DNA of 64,000 nucleotides, taken from the NCBI RefSeq assembly GCF_954871325.1, contig NC_088777.1, positions 28,807,366 through 28,871,365 of the forward strand. Direction: 5' to 3'. The position numbers were made by a program, and so were the translations under genes. Below, piece by piece: positions 11,049 through 33,002 of the stretch. This stretch comes from Gordionus sp. m RMFG-2023 (lineage: Eukaryota; Nematomorpha; Gordioida; Chordodea; Parachordodidae). Each line of letters begins with the position of its first letter. Position 1 is the stretch's first letter. Under the pieces are notes generated by a model. The model was not told where the DNA came from. It worked only from the letters and a program-made list of their open reading frames with translations, and searched no databases.

Positions 11049-13420
11049 TTAGATGGAAGATAAATCGCAATCTAAAACATTTTCAAAATGACTCCCCCCA
11101 TTTTTTATATAAATAAAATTATTATTAAATATTTTAATATTGTCGCGAATATAAAATGGGTCATATCGGGCCCATACAAAATTATCATTATATTTTATAT
11201 AAGTAAAAATAGCCGTATTTAACATTGTGGCCATCGCCCTGACTTCTGTGTCAGAAGCCCATATCTTCTGTGTCATTACATTATTTGAGACATAAGTTTT
11301 TATCTCTATTTTTTTGTTCGTCTCGTAAAGATAATTTTCAATTACCTTTCCCATCTCGGATGTTAGCATAAATTGTGCCAACCATTGCCTGAGAATAACA
11401 TGGGAATTTTGAGCTCCAGTAAGCTCTACACTAATCGCCCTAAATTATATAAATTAAACAAAATGAAATTTTATTCTAATATGTTTTACCTATAAAAACA
11501 ATTCCCATCACCTTCAATTTGCACCAGGATGGTGGGTTCACCAAGTTGTTTCCCATAGTCTACATCCCGACAACGTTTGGGAGGCTTTAAACCATATATT
11601 TTAGCATGATATTTTTTCCATACCTTTGTTGTAGGAAAAAAATATCTAGGGATATTTTCTAATTTATTTATCATCAAAATATCATCATCCAATTCTGTAT
11701 ACGTAATAAATTAAAAATAAAATCAAATATATATCAGAAATAACATTACCTATGGGAGTCTTTGGATTGATAAAATCCCTGTCAAGCTGAATATTTTTAT
11801 CTTTAAACTCAACATTTTGGGAACCACTATCTATAGGTAACACATGTGCTGCTTTATTTTCAAAAAAATAATTCAAATATATCCTATATACAATACCTCT
11901 GGGAGACTTTGGATCAACAAACTCCATAGCAAGTGGAATAATTTGATCATAAAGGCCATTTTGGGAACTACTATCTAAGGCAATGCATTAATTTAAAAAT
12001 AATTATAATGTTATTAAATATTAATTTTTGTATCTAAAAATATTTTTTTTACTTCATAAAAAATGTAATTTTTTAAAAATCATTACCATTTTCATCTGGA
12101 TATATTTTGTTTTTAATATGAGATTATTTGTGGTTATTAATTCATATACACCTTGATACAATTAATAATTAATATAAAATTATTACCCTTATCAAATATT
12201 TTATTGATCAAATAAGGGCCTATCCAGGGGTTCAACATTTTCCCCCCTTTCCTATCTGACCTTTTATGGTTCCAAGCAAGAACCTTTTGTCCCAAAATAA
12301 AAGATTTAGAACCATTTGATCTTTTTTCGTAATCCTTTTTTTGTTTAAGCTGGGCTATACCAATATTTTGTATAGCCAGTTTGGTTATTTTTTTAAGATG
12401 AGCCATTTTAATTTCTAACTCTTCTTTTAAACAATGATCAATTGTTATTTTTGCCATAACCTCTGGTAAGGCTAATACATCCTCAATTTTGTTTTGTAAC
12501 TAAATAATAATTAAAAATATAACATTAAAAATTATTTCTACTGTAAGAGGGCGTCGTGGTTTCTGACCATACATCAGTTCATAGGGCGAAAATCCCGTAG
12601 AAGAGTGTATGCAAGAATTGTAGGTGCCACACACCCCTACCAAAGCATCTGGCCAGTCAGTTGGGATATCCAAAACCGATTTTGCTATTCGGTTCTGGAT
12701 TGTTCTGTTAACTCGCTCAACCAAACCATTTGCTTGTGGGTGGTAGGCTGAGGTTACTCTCTGGACAATCCCACAATATTTATGGAATTCTGTACAAACA
12801 TTGTTACAGAATTCCCTGCCTTGATCATTTATCTGAATCTTTAATAAATATATATTTTAGTTTTATTAAATTTAAAAAAATATATATTAATATAATAAAA
12901 TTCAGTTAAAATTGGTATTTTTATTTTATTACTTCATAGCATTGGTGGGTGTTGACAATGATGTATAAGGCTTTTACAACAGATTTAGCTGTTTTATCCT
13001 TAATAGGAATAGCCATTAAATATTTTGAAAAATATCATATGGCACATAAAATATATTTGTATTTTTCCTTGGATTCTGGCATCTGGATTAAATCGATGCC
13101 AATTTGATACCATGACTTTGGCACAACTTTAATATTGTGTAAAACATTTTAGGTTTTATCAAAACGACTGCTTGATTTTTGACAAACCTCACAGGATTTG
13201 ATAAACACTAACACTTTTATTGCTCCCCAACCAATAAAAGCTTAAAAAAAATAATTAAAAGAATATTGCAAATTTTTACTTTTCAGCTATTATTTGATTA
13301 GTTTTATTAATCCCCAGATGCCCTCCCATAGCAATACCTGCAACTGTAGATACACCCCCCTCGTGTATTGTTTTAATTTTTTTTGTTCATCTCCTGTCAG
13401 TATAACTTTTCTTTCTTCTA
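11049..13420 (-). pseudogene. Ginger1 transposase: integrase core, GPY/F motif, OTU protease
   Basis: Read on the minus strand. The N-terminal zinc-binding region lies at about 13170-13400 (GGHLGINKTN, then SCEVCQK). The DDE integrase core spans 12500-13140: first Asp in IGIDLI, second in INDQGREF, Glu in NGLVERVNRTI. A GPY/F module follows at 12137-12457 (NPWIGPYLI). Next come two copies of a ~29-residue repeat (DSGSQN...NPKTPIG; 11740-11985). The C-terminal OTU cysteine protease domain is at 11049-11692, with GDGNCFYR (catalytic Cys) and SHFENV (catalytic His). Small introns of about 40-60 bp are visible, for example one joining CFY-R to AISVELTG with matching phase. OTU or Ulp1 domains after the integrase are known from Ginger1 transposases. 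A few positions read out of frame, so this copy is probably inactive. Confidence 0.8.
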
Positions 13421-13597
13421 AAATATCATTAAATTATATATAATTATATTTGTGATGCAGAAAAAATATATATAATTAATGGCTAGAATAATAAACTGCA
13501 CTTAATTTTGTCATACAATTTTAGTTGTATATATTATAATACCTAACTTTAATAAATTAATTATGCAATCATTTATAAGCCCAATATACATTATAAT

Positions 13598-14132
13598 AAA
13601 AGTATCTAACATTTACTTTTCATCTTTATGTGATAATCTAAATTAAATTTTAGTTGTAAAATAGCATTTAATAATGACTATATGTAAAATTTTATTAAAT
13701 GTTCTTACATATATATATATACACTTACATTTGCAGCTATAATTAATTTTAGATGAAAAAAAGATAATAATCAATGGCCTGAGCTAAAAAATAATATATT
13801 GCATTAAACTTATAATGGCTAATTTTAATAAATTAATCATGACATATCTAAAATTTAATTTCCCCTAAAAGTATCTAACATTTACTTTTCATTTTTATGT
13901 GATAATCTAAATTAAATTTTAGTTGTAAAATAGCATTTAAATGACTATATGTAAAATTTTATTAAATGTTCTTACATATATATATATACACTTACATTTG
14001 CAGCTATAATTAATTTTAGATGAAAAAAAGATAATAATGGCCTGAGCATTTTTCAATGTTAAAAAATAATATATTGCATTGAACTTATAATGGCTAATTT
14101 TAATAAATTAATCATAACATATCTAAAATTTA
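13598..14132 (+). repeat. Tandem duplication, period ~267 bp
   Basis: The block starting AAAAGTATCTAACATTTACT at 13598 is repeated from 13866, including the TATATATATATACACTTACA run and the following ~150 bp, with small indels. It is non-coding and lies inside Ginger1. Confidence 0.8.
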
Positions 14133-14449
14133 CTTTCCCCATAGAATAATTGATTTTCTATAATCTTGAAGGCGGTTATCTTTCTTAGAAAATTAGCCTT
14201 ATTAACATTTACCGGAATTTTAGAGAATACAAGGAGAGCTAAAATATTTCTGAAATAAAAATATATTTCCGTTAAAAATTTACTTCATAATGAAAAAGAA
14301 TTTCAAATTAAATTGTATTATATAGAAATATTTTTAATTTGACAGCCTCATTCAAATCTGACGTTTTTAAAGTATATTTAAATTAATAATGCGAGATTTT
14401 AAAAATATCTATGAGATTTTGAAAAAATCCATGAGATTTTGAAATATTG

Positions 14450-14604
14450 AATAGCCGTGAGATTTTGATGATTTTAATGGCCCCCAATGTATTTGAAGCG
14501 ATAAAAATCAAAATCTCATGAAATCACTTTCACACGGTGTCAGCCGTGAGATTTTGATGGTGTGAGAATTCGAAATCTCACGGTAATCACTTTCACACGT
14601 TACA
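14450..14604. repeat. Right terminal repeat region of Ginger1
   Basis: Contains GGCCCCCAATGTATTTGAAG, matched in the left end near 9416, and several GTGAGATTTTGATG and AATCACTTTCACACG words, ending CACGTTACA at the CCGG duplication. Confidence 0.8.
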
Positions 14605-14908
14605 CCGGGCCTATCTTTTTTTAAAAAAATCAGGTTCGGGCTGGGTCGGGCCTAATATTTTTTAAGAAAATTCGGGCCGGATCGGGTCGGGCTTTAGTGT
14701 TTATCAATTTTATGCTGAATTTTTTATGTAAAATAAAAATATTTGATTTTATTTATAGAAACTAGACGCCATATAACATATATCGTTTATTTTGAGTAAT
14801 TATAAAAATTAATTTCTATATAACTTTTTTTAAATATTAAACCTTTATTTATTTAAAAAATATATTAAAAATAACATAATTACTATAATATAAAACACAT
14901 GTAAAATC

Positions 14909-15735
14909 TATACCTACAAAAATACGAATCGAATCGAATAATTGCATTATTCGTATTCGTTTAAATCGAATAATTCATTATTCGTATTCGTTTAAATCGA
15001 ATAATTCATTAGTATTCGTATGAATAATAAAATGATTATTCGATTCGATTCCTTGAATATTCGATTCAATTCGAAAATTTTATTTAACCATAAATTAAAA
15101 AAGATAGAATATTAAATTTATTTTGTAAAATTTAACTATGGATAAAAGACAAACAAATTTTATTAGTTACATAATATAGAAGCATATATATATAAGTATT
15201 TTTATATATAATATAGTAAAATCAATATAATATTCATATCATGTAGAAGACAAATATACCAACAATAAATTTTTTAAACAAAAAGCTTTTTATGATTACT
15301 CCATCATCAAACGACGGAGAAATATCTGGGTCGCCCGTCATTCTTGACGGGATGGCTACTAGTTTATTATAATTATATATGCGCTATAAATTGCATATAA
15401 TAATAAATACTTTTTTCGGCCATCATAAAACAATTTTCGGAAGTTAATTTTATATTATGAAGTTATTCGAATAAAAACAGCCGTTAACAACAATTTTTGA
15501 AATATAAAATATTTCTTCATTATTCCACTAGGAAATTTTATTAAATAGGAATAATTGCAAATAATTCCTACTAATAATATATGATTATTTTTCAATATTA
15601 TTATTTTAATCGAATAATTCGATCGAATAATAATAAAAAATTATTCGACGATCGAATAATTGTGTTATTCGTATTCGTAAAATACGAATCGAATCGAGTC
15701 GAATATCAAATAACAAATAATTCGTTTTAGGTATA
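14909..15735. mobile_element. Non-autonomous hAT element, 827 bp
   Basis: The ends TATACCTA and TAGGTATA are flanked by perfect 8-bp duplications GTAAAATC (14901-14908 and 15736-15743). Both subterminal regions are dense in ACGAATCGAATCGAATAAT words in both orientations. There is no coding sequence. It lies just outside the right end of Ginger1. Confidence 0.88.
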
Positions 15736-15825
15736 GTAAAATCATATAAAACAAACCCTAACTTGGTTCAGGGATATTTAACTGAACTCTAATCGGCACC
15801 CTTTTTTTTCAATTGAACTATCAAC

Positions 15826-16027
15826 TAGTGTTGCTAAACGGCCGATTTTTACAAACTGCTAACTCAATATTTTATCCAGAAAAATATTATACCAGCCTGA
15901 ATATTTTGCTCATAGGTGGCATAAAGGTTTGGAAATCTATTATCAAAATCTCGAGACTTATGCAATATTTTTATGGCTAAAATATTGAGTTTGCCCTTTT
16001 TAAAAATTGAGCTGTTTAATAACACTA
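15826..16027. mobile_element. hAT-type MITE, 202 bp, TAGTGTTGCTAAACGG ends
   Basis: Inverted ends TAGTGTTGCTAAACGGCCGA and the complement of TAGTGTTATTAAACAGCTCA share CTAACTCAATATTTT-like inner parts. The flanks CTATCAAC and TTAGCAAC are only partly alike, consistent with age. A younger copy is at 36459-36680. Confidence 0.7.
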
Positions 16028-17116
16028 TTAGCAACTAAACTCCCTGAGGAAATATTTGAAATATTCGATAAAAAATCTCATATCCAGCTATGTTATACGA
16101 ATATACGTAACTTCTCTGCACCCTAATGCATCACCCTTATTCTTTTATTAAAAAATGTGTGGTTCAACAGCCATCGCATACAATTTATATCAGGAATTTA
16201 ACAATTAAATCCATAAATGGACTATAAATAACTTAAATATAAGGGTTTTATTAGGGCAATACAAAAATAAACAAGGGTTATTGATATATTTTTAATTCCT
16301 ATTAAAATTATTATTAATGTGGAATATTTTTATAAACTATAATAAATTATTAGCGTCATATATGTAACATTCTATTATTCTCAAAATTTCAAAAAAAATA
16401 TTTTCATAGTTTTATTTTTTACTAATTATTTAATTACAAAGGTAATAGGGTGGTCATTTCAGGTCAAATCAACCAAGAAAACGAGATTTACGGATGACCA
16501 TCTTTAAAATGAACGAAACTTGCCATGTTAGTTATTTATGTTGTAAATGTTAATAAAATCAAAATTTTGGTGCGCCAGCTCAGTCAGATCCAAAGATATA
16601 CACCTTCAGAGTCGAAAGTCGTGCAATGCGTGATTTTATTAAATCTTGATTTTTTTTAAAAATACTTAAGATTTTGAGATGGTCATCCGAATCACTAGTT
16701 AAAACGAAATGTAGCCTCATAAAATATAGCTTTCTTAAAATAAAAATAAATTGTTTTAGTGGAAACACTTCAACACTGAAGATGTTTGTATTTTAAAAAA
16801 TATAACAATCGAAGGAGAATTTTAAGGGCTACAAAATAATATATTATTTATAATTTTTTCACCAATTTTTTTTGATTTTGAGATTTGAAAACAAGATCTG
16901 ACCTGGATTTTGAAGGTCCATAACTCCCTGTCTAGATTAACTAGAACTCTGAAAGTTTGTTTTTTGTAAAATTTAAACCTAAATAATTAATAAAGTATAC
17001 ATTTTTTTCAAAAATGGTGATCAAAATATCTGTCAATTCATTTGGAATGATCTATCCATCAAATTTCATTTATATTCTAATTCTAATTTTTCTCATTAAT
17101 CTTGAATGAAATCATA
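16028..17116. other. Unassigned non-coding stretch
   Basis: No gene recognised. The sequence is AT-rich and somewhat less repetitive, with GGATGACCATCTT and ATGGTCATCC facing each other at about 16490 and 16678, which may mark a decayed small element. None of the missing upstream RIO2 exons was found here. Confidence 0.4.
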
Positions 17117-17324
17117 AGCTCAACCAGTGACGAAGCGTCCATAGAACAAGGGAAACATTGCTTCCCTTGAAATTTTTCTTACAAAATTCTTAAATTAACT
17201 TAATATAATCTTTATACTATGCTAAATAAACTAAACTGACTTCGTTAGAAAAATTAATATAATTTTTATAACGTTAAAAAATTAATATTATTTTTACTAT
17301 ATTAAGAAATACTATAATTTTTAC

Positions 17325-19484
17325 TAGAGGTGGGCCCGGGCCTAATTTTTTATTCACGACCCGCCCGCTCACGGTGGCTATAAATAAATTCACGCCCATT
17401 CACGCTTACCATTAAAAAAATTTCGATTCGACCCGTTAGCTCACGACAAGCAATATTTTGATTCACGCCCGAAAATCCACGGTGTTTTTAAATTTTTCAA
17501 AACTATTGCTATAATTTTACACTTTTTTGAATTCATTCTATTTATTTCCTTAATTTCATAATACATATTAATAACAAAAAATAAATCCAATCTATAAATC
17601 GAAATTTATTTAGAAAAAGAAGAATGCCCTTTTTTATTTCAATTGTATACGCCTTTCCTCTAATTTGGCTACAGAAAATAACCTTTCACTAGAAGCCGAA
17701 CTTGCAGCTGACAAAATTTTACTCGATAATTTTCTCAAAAAAAGGAAAATTCCTGCTTCCAAAACTTTAAAATATTGTCTTGTTATTTATCTTATATAAA
17801 TCTTCCAAGTTCATCCTCACAGCTTTCATCGGTGATTATAATGCATCATCAGAACTAGAAATTCTCTAAATTTTTTATTTAGAATATACGGTCTTTTATG
17901 AGTGTAGGATGAATTAGGAAAGTGATAGTTGGTATTGATCATTTAGGATATACCGTTTTTTATGAGTTTAGTAAAAGTTAGAAAAGTTATATATGATAGT
18001 TGGTATCGACTTATGCATATCATCTAATTTTATATCATTTAGCATTTTTAAGATTGTTTTATATATGTCATTTTCTTCTTTTATGAAAAACTAGTCTTTT
18101 GAAATTCGGATCTAGAATTAAGCCCTAACTTATGTAGTGGCTGCATAATAATCTTTTAAAAGAAATTTTGTTCTGTATTTTAAGGTTATTATTATTGTAT
18201 CACGTTCAGAAGGTTAACAAAATTTTATTAATTTATGTTTCCATAGACAAACTTCATTTATTGTGGGACGAGAATATGCTCTCAGATTATCCGAGCATTC
18301 TTTAAATGTTGATAAAAATTTATCTAACTCGCATATGATGCTGATATCATTGTGGCTAATCTATTTAATTCTTGCTTGATAAACAAGTACACCTGTATTT
18401 CAGAATATGATTTTAAGAAACTCTGTATCATGATACATACAGAGTTCCATCTCTTTATTCTTGCTATTACATCTTGTTTAAGGGTGAAGCTTAGTTTGCT
18501 ATTAGCTGTAGATTGTTTGAAATATTTTACTATTTTTTTAATACACCATTTATATTTAAAGCTATTTCAGTTAAACAATTGTCAAAAATATAATGCATAA
18601 TATTATTTAGTATATGGCATATACATGCTAGCGTTTCGTCATCTTTGAATGCACTTATAAGATTTGCTCCGTTATCACTCACAACTATACATTGTCTACT
18701 TCTGTATTCTCCTAAAATTGAATTGACTACACTTTTAATTTTGACGTTTTTTTCATCCATTGCCCTTGTGGCCAAAACAAATGTTTTTAATTTAAAATCC
18801 TTAATGATAATATGTCCTGTAAGGGTTAAAAAACTTAGATTTTTATAGTCATCTGTCAAATATCAGTGATTATGGATAAGTAATTATTATTGATCATGCT
18901 TTTAATCTTAATTTTAATTTCATCGTATATTTTTAAAACTAGTATTCATGAGAGTTTTCCGGCTCACAAGTATATCTTTATTTTGTTGTCCATATGTAAC
19001 ACCAACATTTATTAACTCTTGGGGCCTAGCTTGTAAAAACCCTTCACTTTCTGTTGCATTTACAGATCGAAGATCTTACAAATATAATATAATTGACTTT
19101 TCTGTAAAAAGTTTAACCAAAATTTAGCAAAAAGTCTCGATACTAAACATAAAAAGAAAATAAAACTAACGGCATGATACCGGATCTTGTTTATAAAATG
19201 CGGAAGATGTTTAGTTTTCATAAATTATTCTTTTTTAAAAAAGAACTAAATTAAGTAATAAAATATATAATATAATTAAAAAATTGCAAATTTATAATTA
19301 TAAAATTGCAAATTTATATTTATAAAAAAACAATTTTAAAAATTAAAATTTTTGTGATTCACGGGAAATTTATGTTCACGCCCGGTGAAAATTTTGGGAA
19401 GGTCCGTCACGCCTTGGAATTTAAAATTTATTGACACTCACGCCGTGACCCCACGCGTAATTTCACGGCCCGCTCTTACCTCTA
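17325..19484 (-). mobile_element. hAT transposon nested in a hAT
   Basis: The ends TAGAGGTGGGCCCGGGCC and complement of TAGAGGTAAGAGCGGGCC are flanked by perfect ATTTTTAC duplications (17317-17324 and 19485-19492). CACG-rich words (TTCACGCCC, CTCACGGTG) fill both subterminal zones. It carries one minus-strand transposase piece and is internally deleted. A second copy of its left end is at 60473-60773. Confidence 0.92.
18530..18859 (-). pseudogene. hAT transposase core fragment
   Basis: A 109-codon minus-strand frame reads LTLTGHIIIKDFKLKTFVLA, then VVSDNGANLISAFK and ACICHILNNIMH, the usual first part of the hAT catalytic domain with the second catalytic Asp (SDNGAN) and the C-x2-H segment. 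The BED finger and the C-terminal dimerisation domain are missing from the element, so this is a deletion derivative. Confidence 0.8.
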
Positions 19485-19859
19485 ATTTTTACTACGTTAA
19501 AAAATTTATTATTATTTTTACTACATTAAAAAATTTACTCTTATTTTTACTACGTTAAAAAAATATACATGAGGGAAGCAAATTAAATATTGCTTATTTT
19601 TTTTAATAAATAAAGAGAAAATCTAGCTATGGTATTGTATAATTTTACCATTAAAAAATAAGCATTGGGGAAGCAAATAAAAAAATGCTTATTTTTTTTA
19701 ATAAATAAAAGAGAATTTTTTTTTTATATAATATTTTTTCCCTTACTTTTTTTAAATATAAAATTTTTTCGTTTTTAAAATCCTTAATTAATGTTTAATA
19801 ATTGTAATTGTATTATTGAAAATTTATTAACATTAGCATTTAGCTCAAGAAATTTTGAT

Positions 19860-21462
19860 GGAAAAAATTGATTATTGAAAAAGGAAGACCAAAACCAATT
19901 TTACATAACTTAAAAAAGAAATCCAAACTTGCATCCGTAATTTTTCTATCGATAAATATTAATGGCTCACTGGATGTGAATTTTCTAATTCTCTATATTG
20001 TTGGTCATGCCTATTATTCCTATAGGAAAAATATGTTTGGAATGATAAAGGATTTTCGGATATGAGTATTTCAAAGGCAGTTAAACGGCATGAAGAATCA
20101 ACAGCTCATTTGCAGTCGATGATTCAATTAATAACATTTGGCCAAAATCGTATTGAAAATATGATAGATTCGATGCTCAAAATATTAATTGAACATCATA
20201 ACTCGAAAGTCAAATCAGAGAAATATTGATCAACTTTATATGTTTTTTTGGAATTCAGGAGCTTGCATTCCGTGGTGATGACTAATCTTCTAATTCAGTA
20301 AATAGAGGAAATTATATTGAATTAATTTATTTGCTGGCGGAAAATTTTTTACTATTGAAACATCATTTAGAAAATAGTACAATTTTTATTGGACTATCAA
20401 GCGATATTCAAAATTAATAAATTCCATTTCATATGTCTTACACAAAATTTTTTTTAATGAATTACAAAAAACGGAATTTATATCAATAATATTAGATGAC
20501 AACAGATATCAATAATAAATATCAACTGGCTATAGTTCTTCGATATGTTTTTAATAACGGGACATTGTATGAATGATTTATTGAATTTTTTGATGTTACT
20601 ATGCATCGAGATGCTAATTCTTTATCAAAATTTGTCATTAAATTCTTGAACGATAAAAAAATTATAAAATTAATAGGTCAAAGTTACAATGGCACTGCTA
20701 TTATGTCAGGCGGTCAATCTTTCATCACTTTATATTCATTGCTTTGCCCATAAGTTAAATCTTATATTATCAAATTCTTGCAGCAAAATTAAAGAATATA
20801 AGGTTTTTTTGCAACTTTATCTGGTTTAGTCAGTTTTTTAGTACATCATCTAAGCGAACAGCTGAATTTTATAAATATCTCAAAAAAAGATTACCTCGAG
20901 TAGCCCCAACGAGATGGGAAAACAATCAATTGTCGGCTGGTTCAAACAGTTTTAAATCTTTTGAAGGATCTAGTCGTTTTTTTTGAAAGTATGATTGTTG
21001 GAGAATCTGATATTGTTTGGGATAATGATGATTTCCCAAAATATTTATTAGATAATTTAAACGACACCTATTCTCAATTTTCCGTTACACAAGCTGGAAA
21101 TTGAATTAAAGGTAGTGTTTCGGGACGATGAATTTAGATAGAAAAAGAATGTTAATGAAATACTTAAATTTTTAATATGCACCGATTTGATGAAAAGTTT
21201 TAAAGAGTTTTTTTAAATGATGCAAATTCATCTTAACTTTGGCTTCAACAATAGCAAGTGCAGGACAGAGTTTTTCATCTTTAAAAAGAATGAATCAATT
21301 GCAGAAGATAGGATGAGCCAAAATCGATTATCGAATCTATCTTTAATTTCGATTGCAAAAAAATTATTAAAAAATTTAAAATCTAGCGATAACTTTTATA
21401 ATGCAGTACTTGATAATTTTACTCAAAAACAAAGACGAATACCACTAATTTATAAATCTTAA
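19860..21462 (+). pseudogene. hAT transposase remnants, ZMYM1-like type
   Basis: About 20060-20130 reads ISKAVKRHEESTAHLQS, the tail of a TTF-type zinc finger. About 20500-20790 shows a decayed catalytic region (near GQSYNGTAIMSGGQS). 21217-21462 holds the C-terminal region (EDRMSQNRLSNLSLISIAKK, then NAVLDNFTQKQRR). The ZMYM1-like subgroup of hAT has this order. Numerous stops and frame changes show a long-dead copy. A similar C-terminal piece occurs at 43053-43252. Confidence 0.7.
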
Positions 21463-21705
21463 TGTTTTTATGGTTTGAGTTTAACTAAAATAAAAATAAA
21501 ATTTTTTTTTGATTGCTTCCCTGGTAGTAAACTTGACGTTTCATCACTGAGCTCAACAGATTTAATCTATGAGCCCCTAATTTATGTGGCTTATTATTAA
21601 TAAAAACCAAAAGAAACTTACCCAACTTGAGGCGGGTGGGGCTGTATTTTATATTTAGCTTAGGAAATAAATAATCATCCTAATATTTTAATTATATTTA
21701 TATAA

Positions 21706-31505
<9,800 letters not shown>

Positions 31506-31788
31506 TTAAAATTTATATATATGTTTTTCATAAATAATTCTTATAATAATTTAGGTGCGTCTAAAATGAACTATTATATGAATGTTATACTAATCATTTC
31601 ATTCAGTTCAAATATAGTGAGAACTTGGGAAATTGTTTATTATAATATTATGATTATTATCTATTAGATTCAATTAACCAACATTATATGGTAAAAAAAA
31701 ATATGGTATCTTTAAGTAATTTTATATATTACAGTGTTTTAAAATATGATATCTCTTTTTTGCAATGGTTTAATCCTTAAATTTTAAG

Positions 31789-31975
31789 CAGAGTTTGAAA
31801 TGTCCTTCATAAAAATATCAGAGATTTTTTGAAGGAAGATTTTTTTGATCAAATTTTAACTAAAATATCAAATCTTTTTTGTAAAAAATCTTTTATAAAT
31901 AATTGATTTTTTGATGAAATCACAAATTTTTTAAAAATAATTTTGATCTTTAAAAAATCTTTAAGAATATTTTAC
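31789..31975 (+). repeat. Interspersed AT-rich repeat, CAGAGTTTGAAATG end
   Basis: Related in inverted orientation to 43252-43544 (shared GATGAAATCACAAATT, TTTTTTGTAAAAAAT and ATCTTTAAAAAA). It lies just 3' of the RIO2 stop codon. Confidence 0.6.
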
Positions 31976-32096
31976 ATCTAATACTAATCGCTTAACAATC
32001 ATAAATATTCAATTTTATAATTGGGTTTGAAAGGAATAGGAGGTATAGTAAACCATATTATAATTTTGGATCAGTGAACACTGGCTCTTACTATAT

Positions 32097-32143
32097 AGGG
32101 CTGCTTAAAGGCAACTTTAAATTTAGGGTTGCTAAGCAGCCCT
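32097..32143. repeat. Perfect-armed short palindrome
   Basis: AGGGCTGCTTA and TAAGCAGCCCT form an 11-bp outer stem, and GCAAC with GTTGC an inner stem around an AT loop. It is not followed by a T-run of note and its origin is unknown. Confidence 0.7.
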
Positions 32144-32599
32144 CCTCTATACGCCAATGTTTAAATTGTATGTATAAGTGTGCATATTGAGAATAATGTC
32201 ATCAGGATTGGGCAGTATGCGAATATGTATTTAAACTGAATCTAGGAATTTGGTTAAATGATCTGTTCTCATAATATCTATTGAAATCTAGATGAAAAGT
32301 AGAATATGGAAATAACTTCCCTCTTTCTAGTAAAAAATTTGTTTTCACTTTTTTTTCAATTTTAAATTGTAAAACCTTGTATGATTTTCATCTATTTCTA
32401 TAAAAATCTATCATGTTTTCTTTCCAAGATGTCACAGATCTATACTTTTTATGCTATTTACTATAAAGTATCAAAGCTACATCAATTCTCATATTTTAAG
32501 TTTGCCGCTTAGAATTAAAACAGAAATAACGCTAAAATAATCCTCAAACGTCGAGAATAAATACTCAACGTTCAGAAAATAATGAATATAATTTTTTAG

Positions 32600-32850
32600 A
32601 AATATTTTCGTTATTTTAGTGGCGGTTTTTTTTCCGAGGATTTATTTTCCCCTGTATTTAATTTAAAATCTAAAAAATTAGGAATTTATTTCTGGGGAAT
32701 AATTTTCAATGGGAATTTTTTTCCGGGTAATTATTTTCCTAGGATTTTTTTCCCGGGAAATTATCTTTCAGGGGTATTATTTTCTAGGGGATTTTTTTCC
32801 GTGGAATTATTTTTGGGGATCTTTATTCCGGGGAATTATTTTTCGCTTAC
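32600..32850 (+). repeat. Periodic TTTTTTTCCGGGGAATTATT tract
   Basis: Degenerate tandem units of about 20-40 bp (TTTTCCGAGGATTTATTTT, TTTTTTCCGGGTAATTATTT, TTTTCCCGGGAAATTAT, TTTTCCGTGGAATTATTTT). The 97-codon frame at 32709-33002 is a by-product of this periodicity. The following 32860-32995 is rich in AAATACTTTT/AGTATTTGTA words and may be a decayed hAT end. Confidence 0.7.
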
Positions 32851-33002
32851 CATTTAAATACAAATACATTTTTGTATTTTTATTTAGTATTTATTTGAAT
32901 ATTTTAGAAAGTATTTGTATTTTGAATATTAAAATATATAAAGTATTTTGCATTTTATACGATTTCAGACAAATACTTTTATTTATTTTTAATAATAAAT
33001 AA

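Larger units (their letters stand above)
9331..14604 (-). mobile_element. Ginger1 DNA transposon with CCGG target duplication
   Basis: The termini are TGTAACGTGTGAAAGTGAT and its complement, flanked by CCGG at 9327-9330 and 14605-14608. A CCGG target duplication and gypsy-like TG...CA ends are the published hallmarks of Ginger1. The inverted repeats extend over roughly 150 bp, with rearranged copies of GTGAGATTT and AATCACTTTCACAC words. The only gene is a minus-strand integrase-like transposase with an OTU protease domain (11049-13420). No reverse transcriptase, capsid or LTRs are present, which separates it from gypsy retroelements. A SINE head, a MITE and an internal tandem duplication lie in its non-coding parts. 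It is moderately decayed. Confidence 0.88.
9298..14720 (+). mobile_element. Older GC-rich hAT-like end split by Ginger1
   Basis: The sequence left of the Ginger1 insertion (9298-9330: TAGAGATCTATAAAAGTAGG then CCCAGGCCCGG) continues on the right side (14605-14720) with GGGCC, GGTTCGGGCTGGGTCGGGCC and similar words. Joined across the CCGG duplication, these form one subterminal array like that of the hAT at 47395. No matching far end was found, so only an end of the older element survives. Confidence 0.4.
17125..21549 (+). mobile_element. hAT transposon (ZMYM1/TTF-type), 8-bp target duplication
   Basis: The ends CAGTGACGAAGCGTCC and complement of CAGTGATGAAACGTCA are flanked by perfect AGCTCAAC duplications (17117-17124 and 21550-21557). 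Subterminal runs of GGGAAGCAA(T) occur at both ends. It carries plus-strand transposase remnants (19860-21462) and a nested second hAT (17325-19484). Confidence 0.9.

Noticed and set aside
9331-14604. Retrovirus or gypsy retroelement, suggested by the integrase
   Set aside because: There is no reverse transcriptase, gag or LTR. The ends are inverted rather than direct, and the duplication is CCGG, so it is a Ginger1 DNA transposon.
18352-18848. Plus-strand open frames (82 and 67 codons)
   Set aside because: They are antisense to the hAT transposase fragment at 18530-18859 or lie beside it without any recognisable motif.
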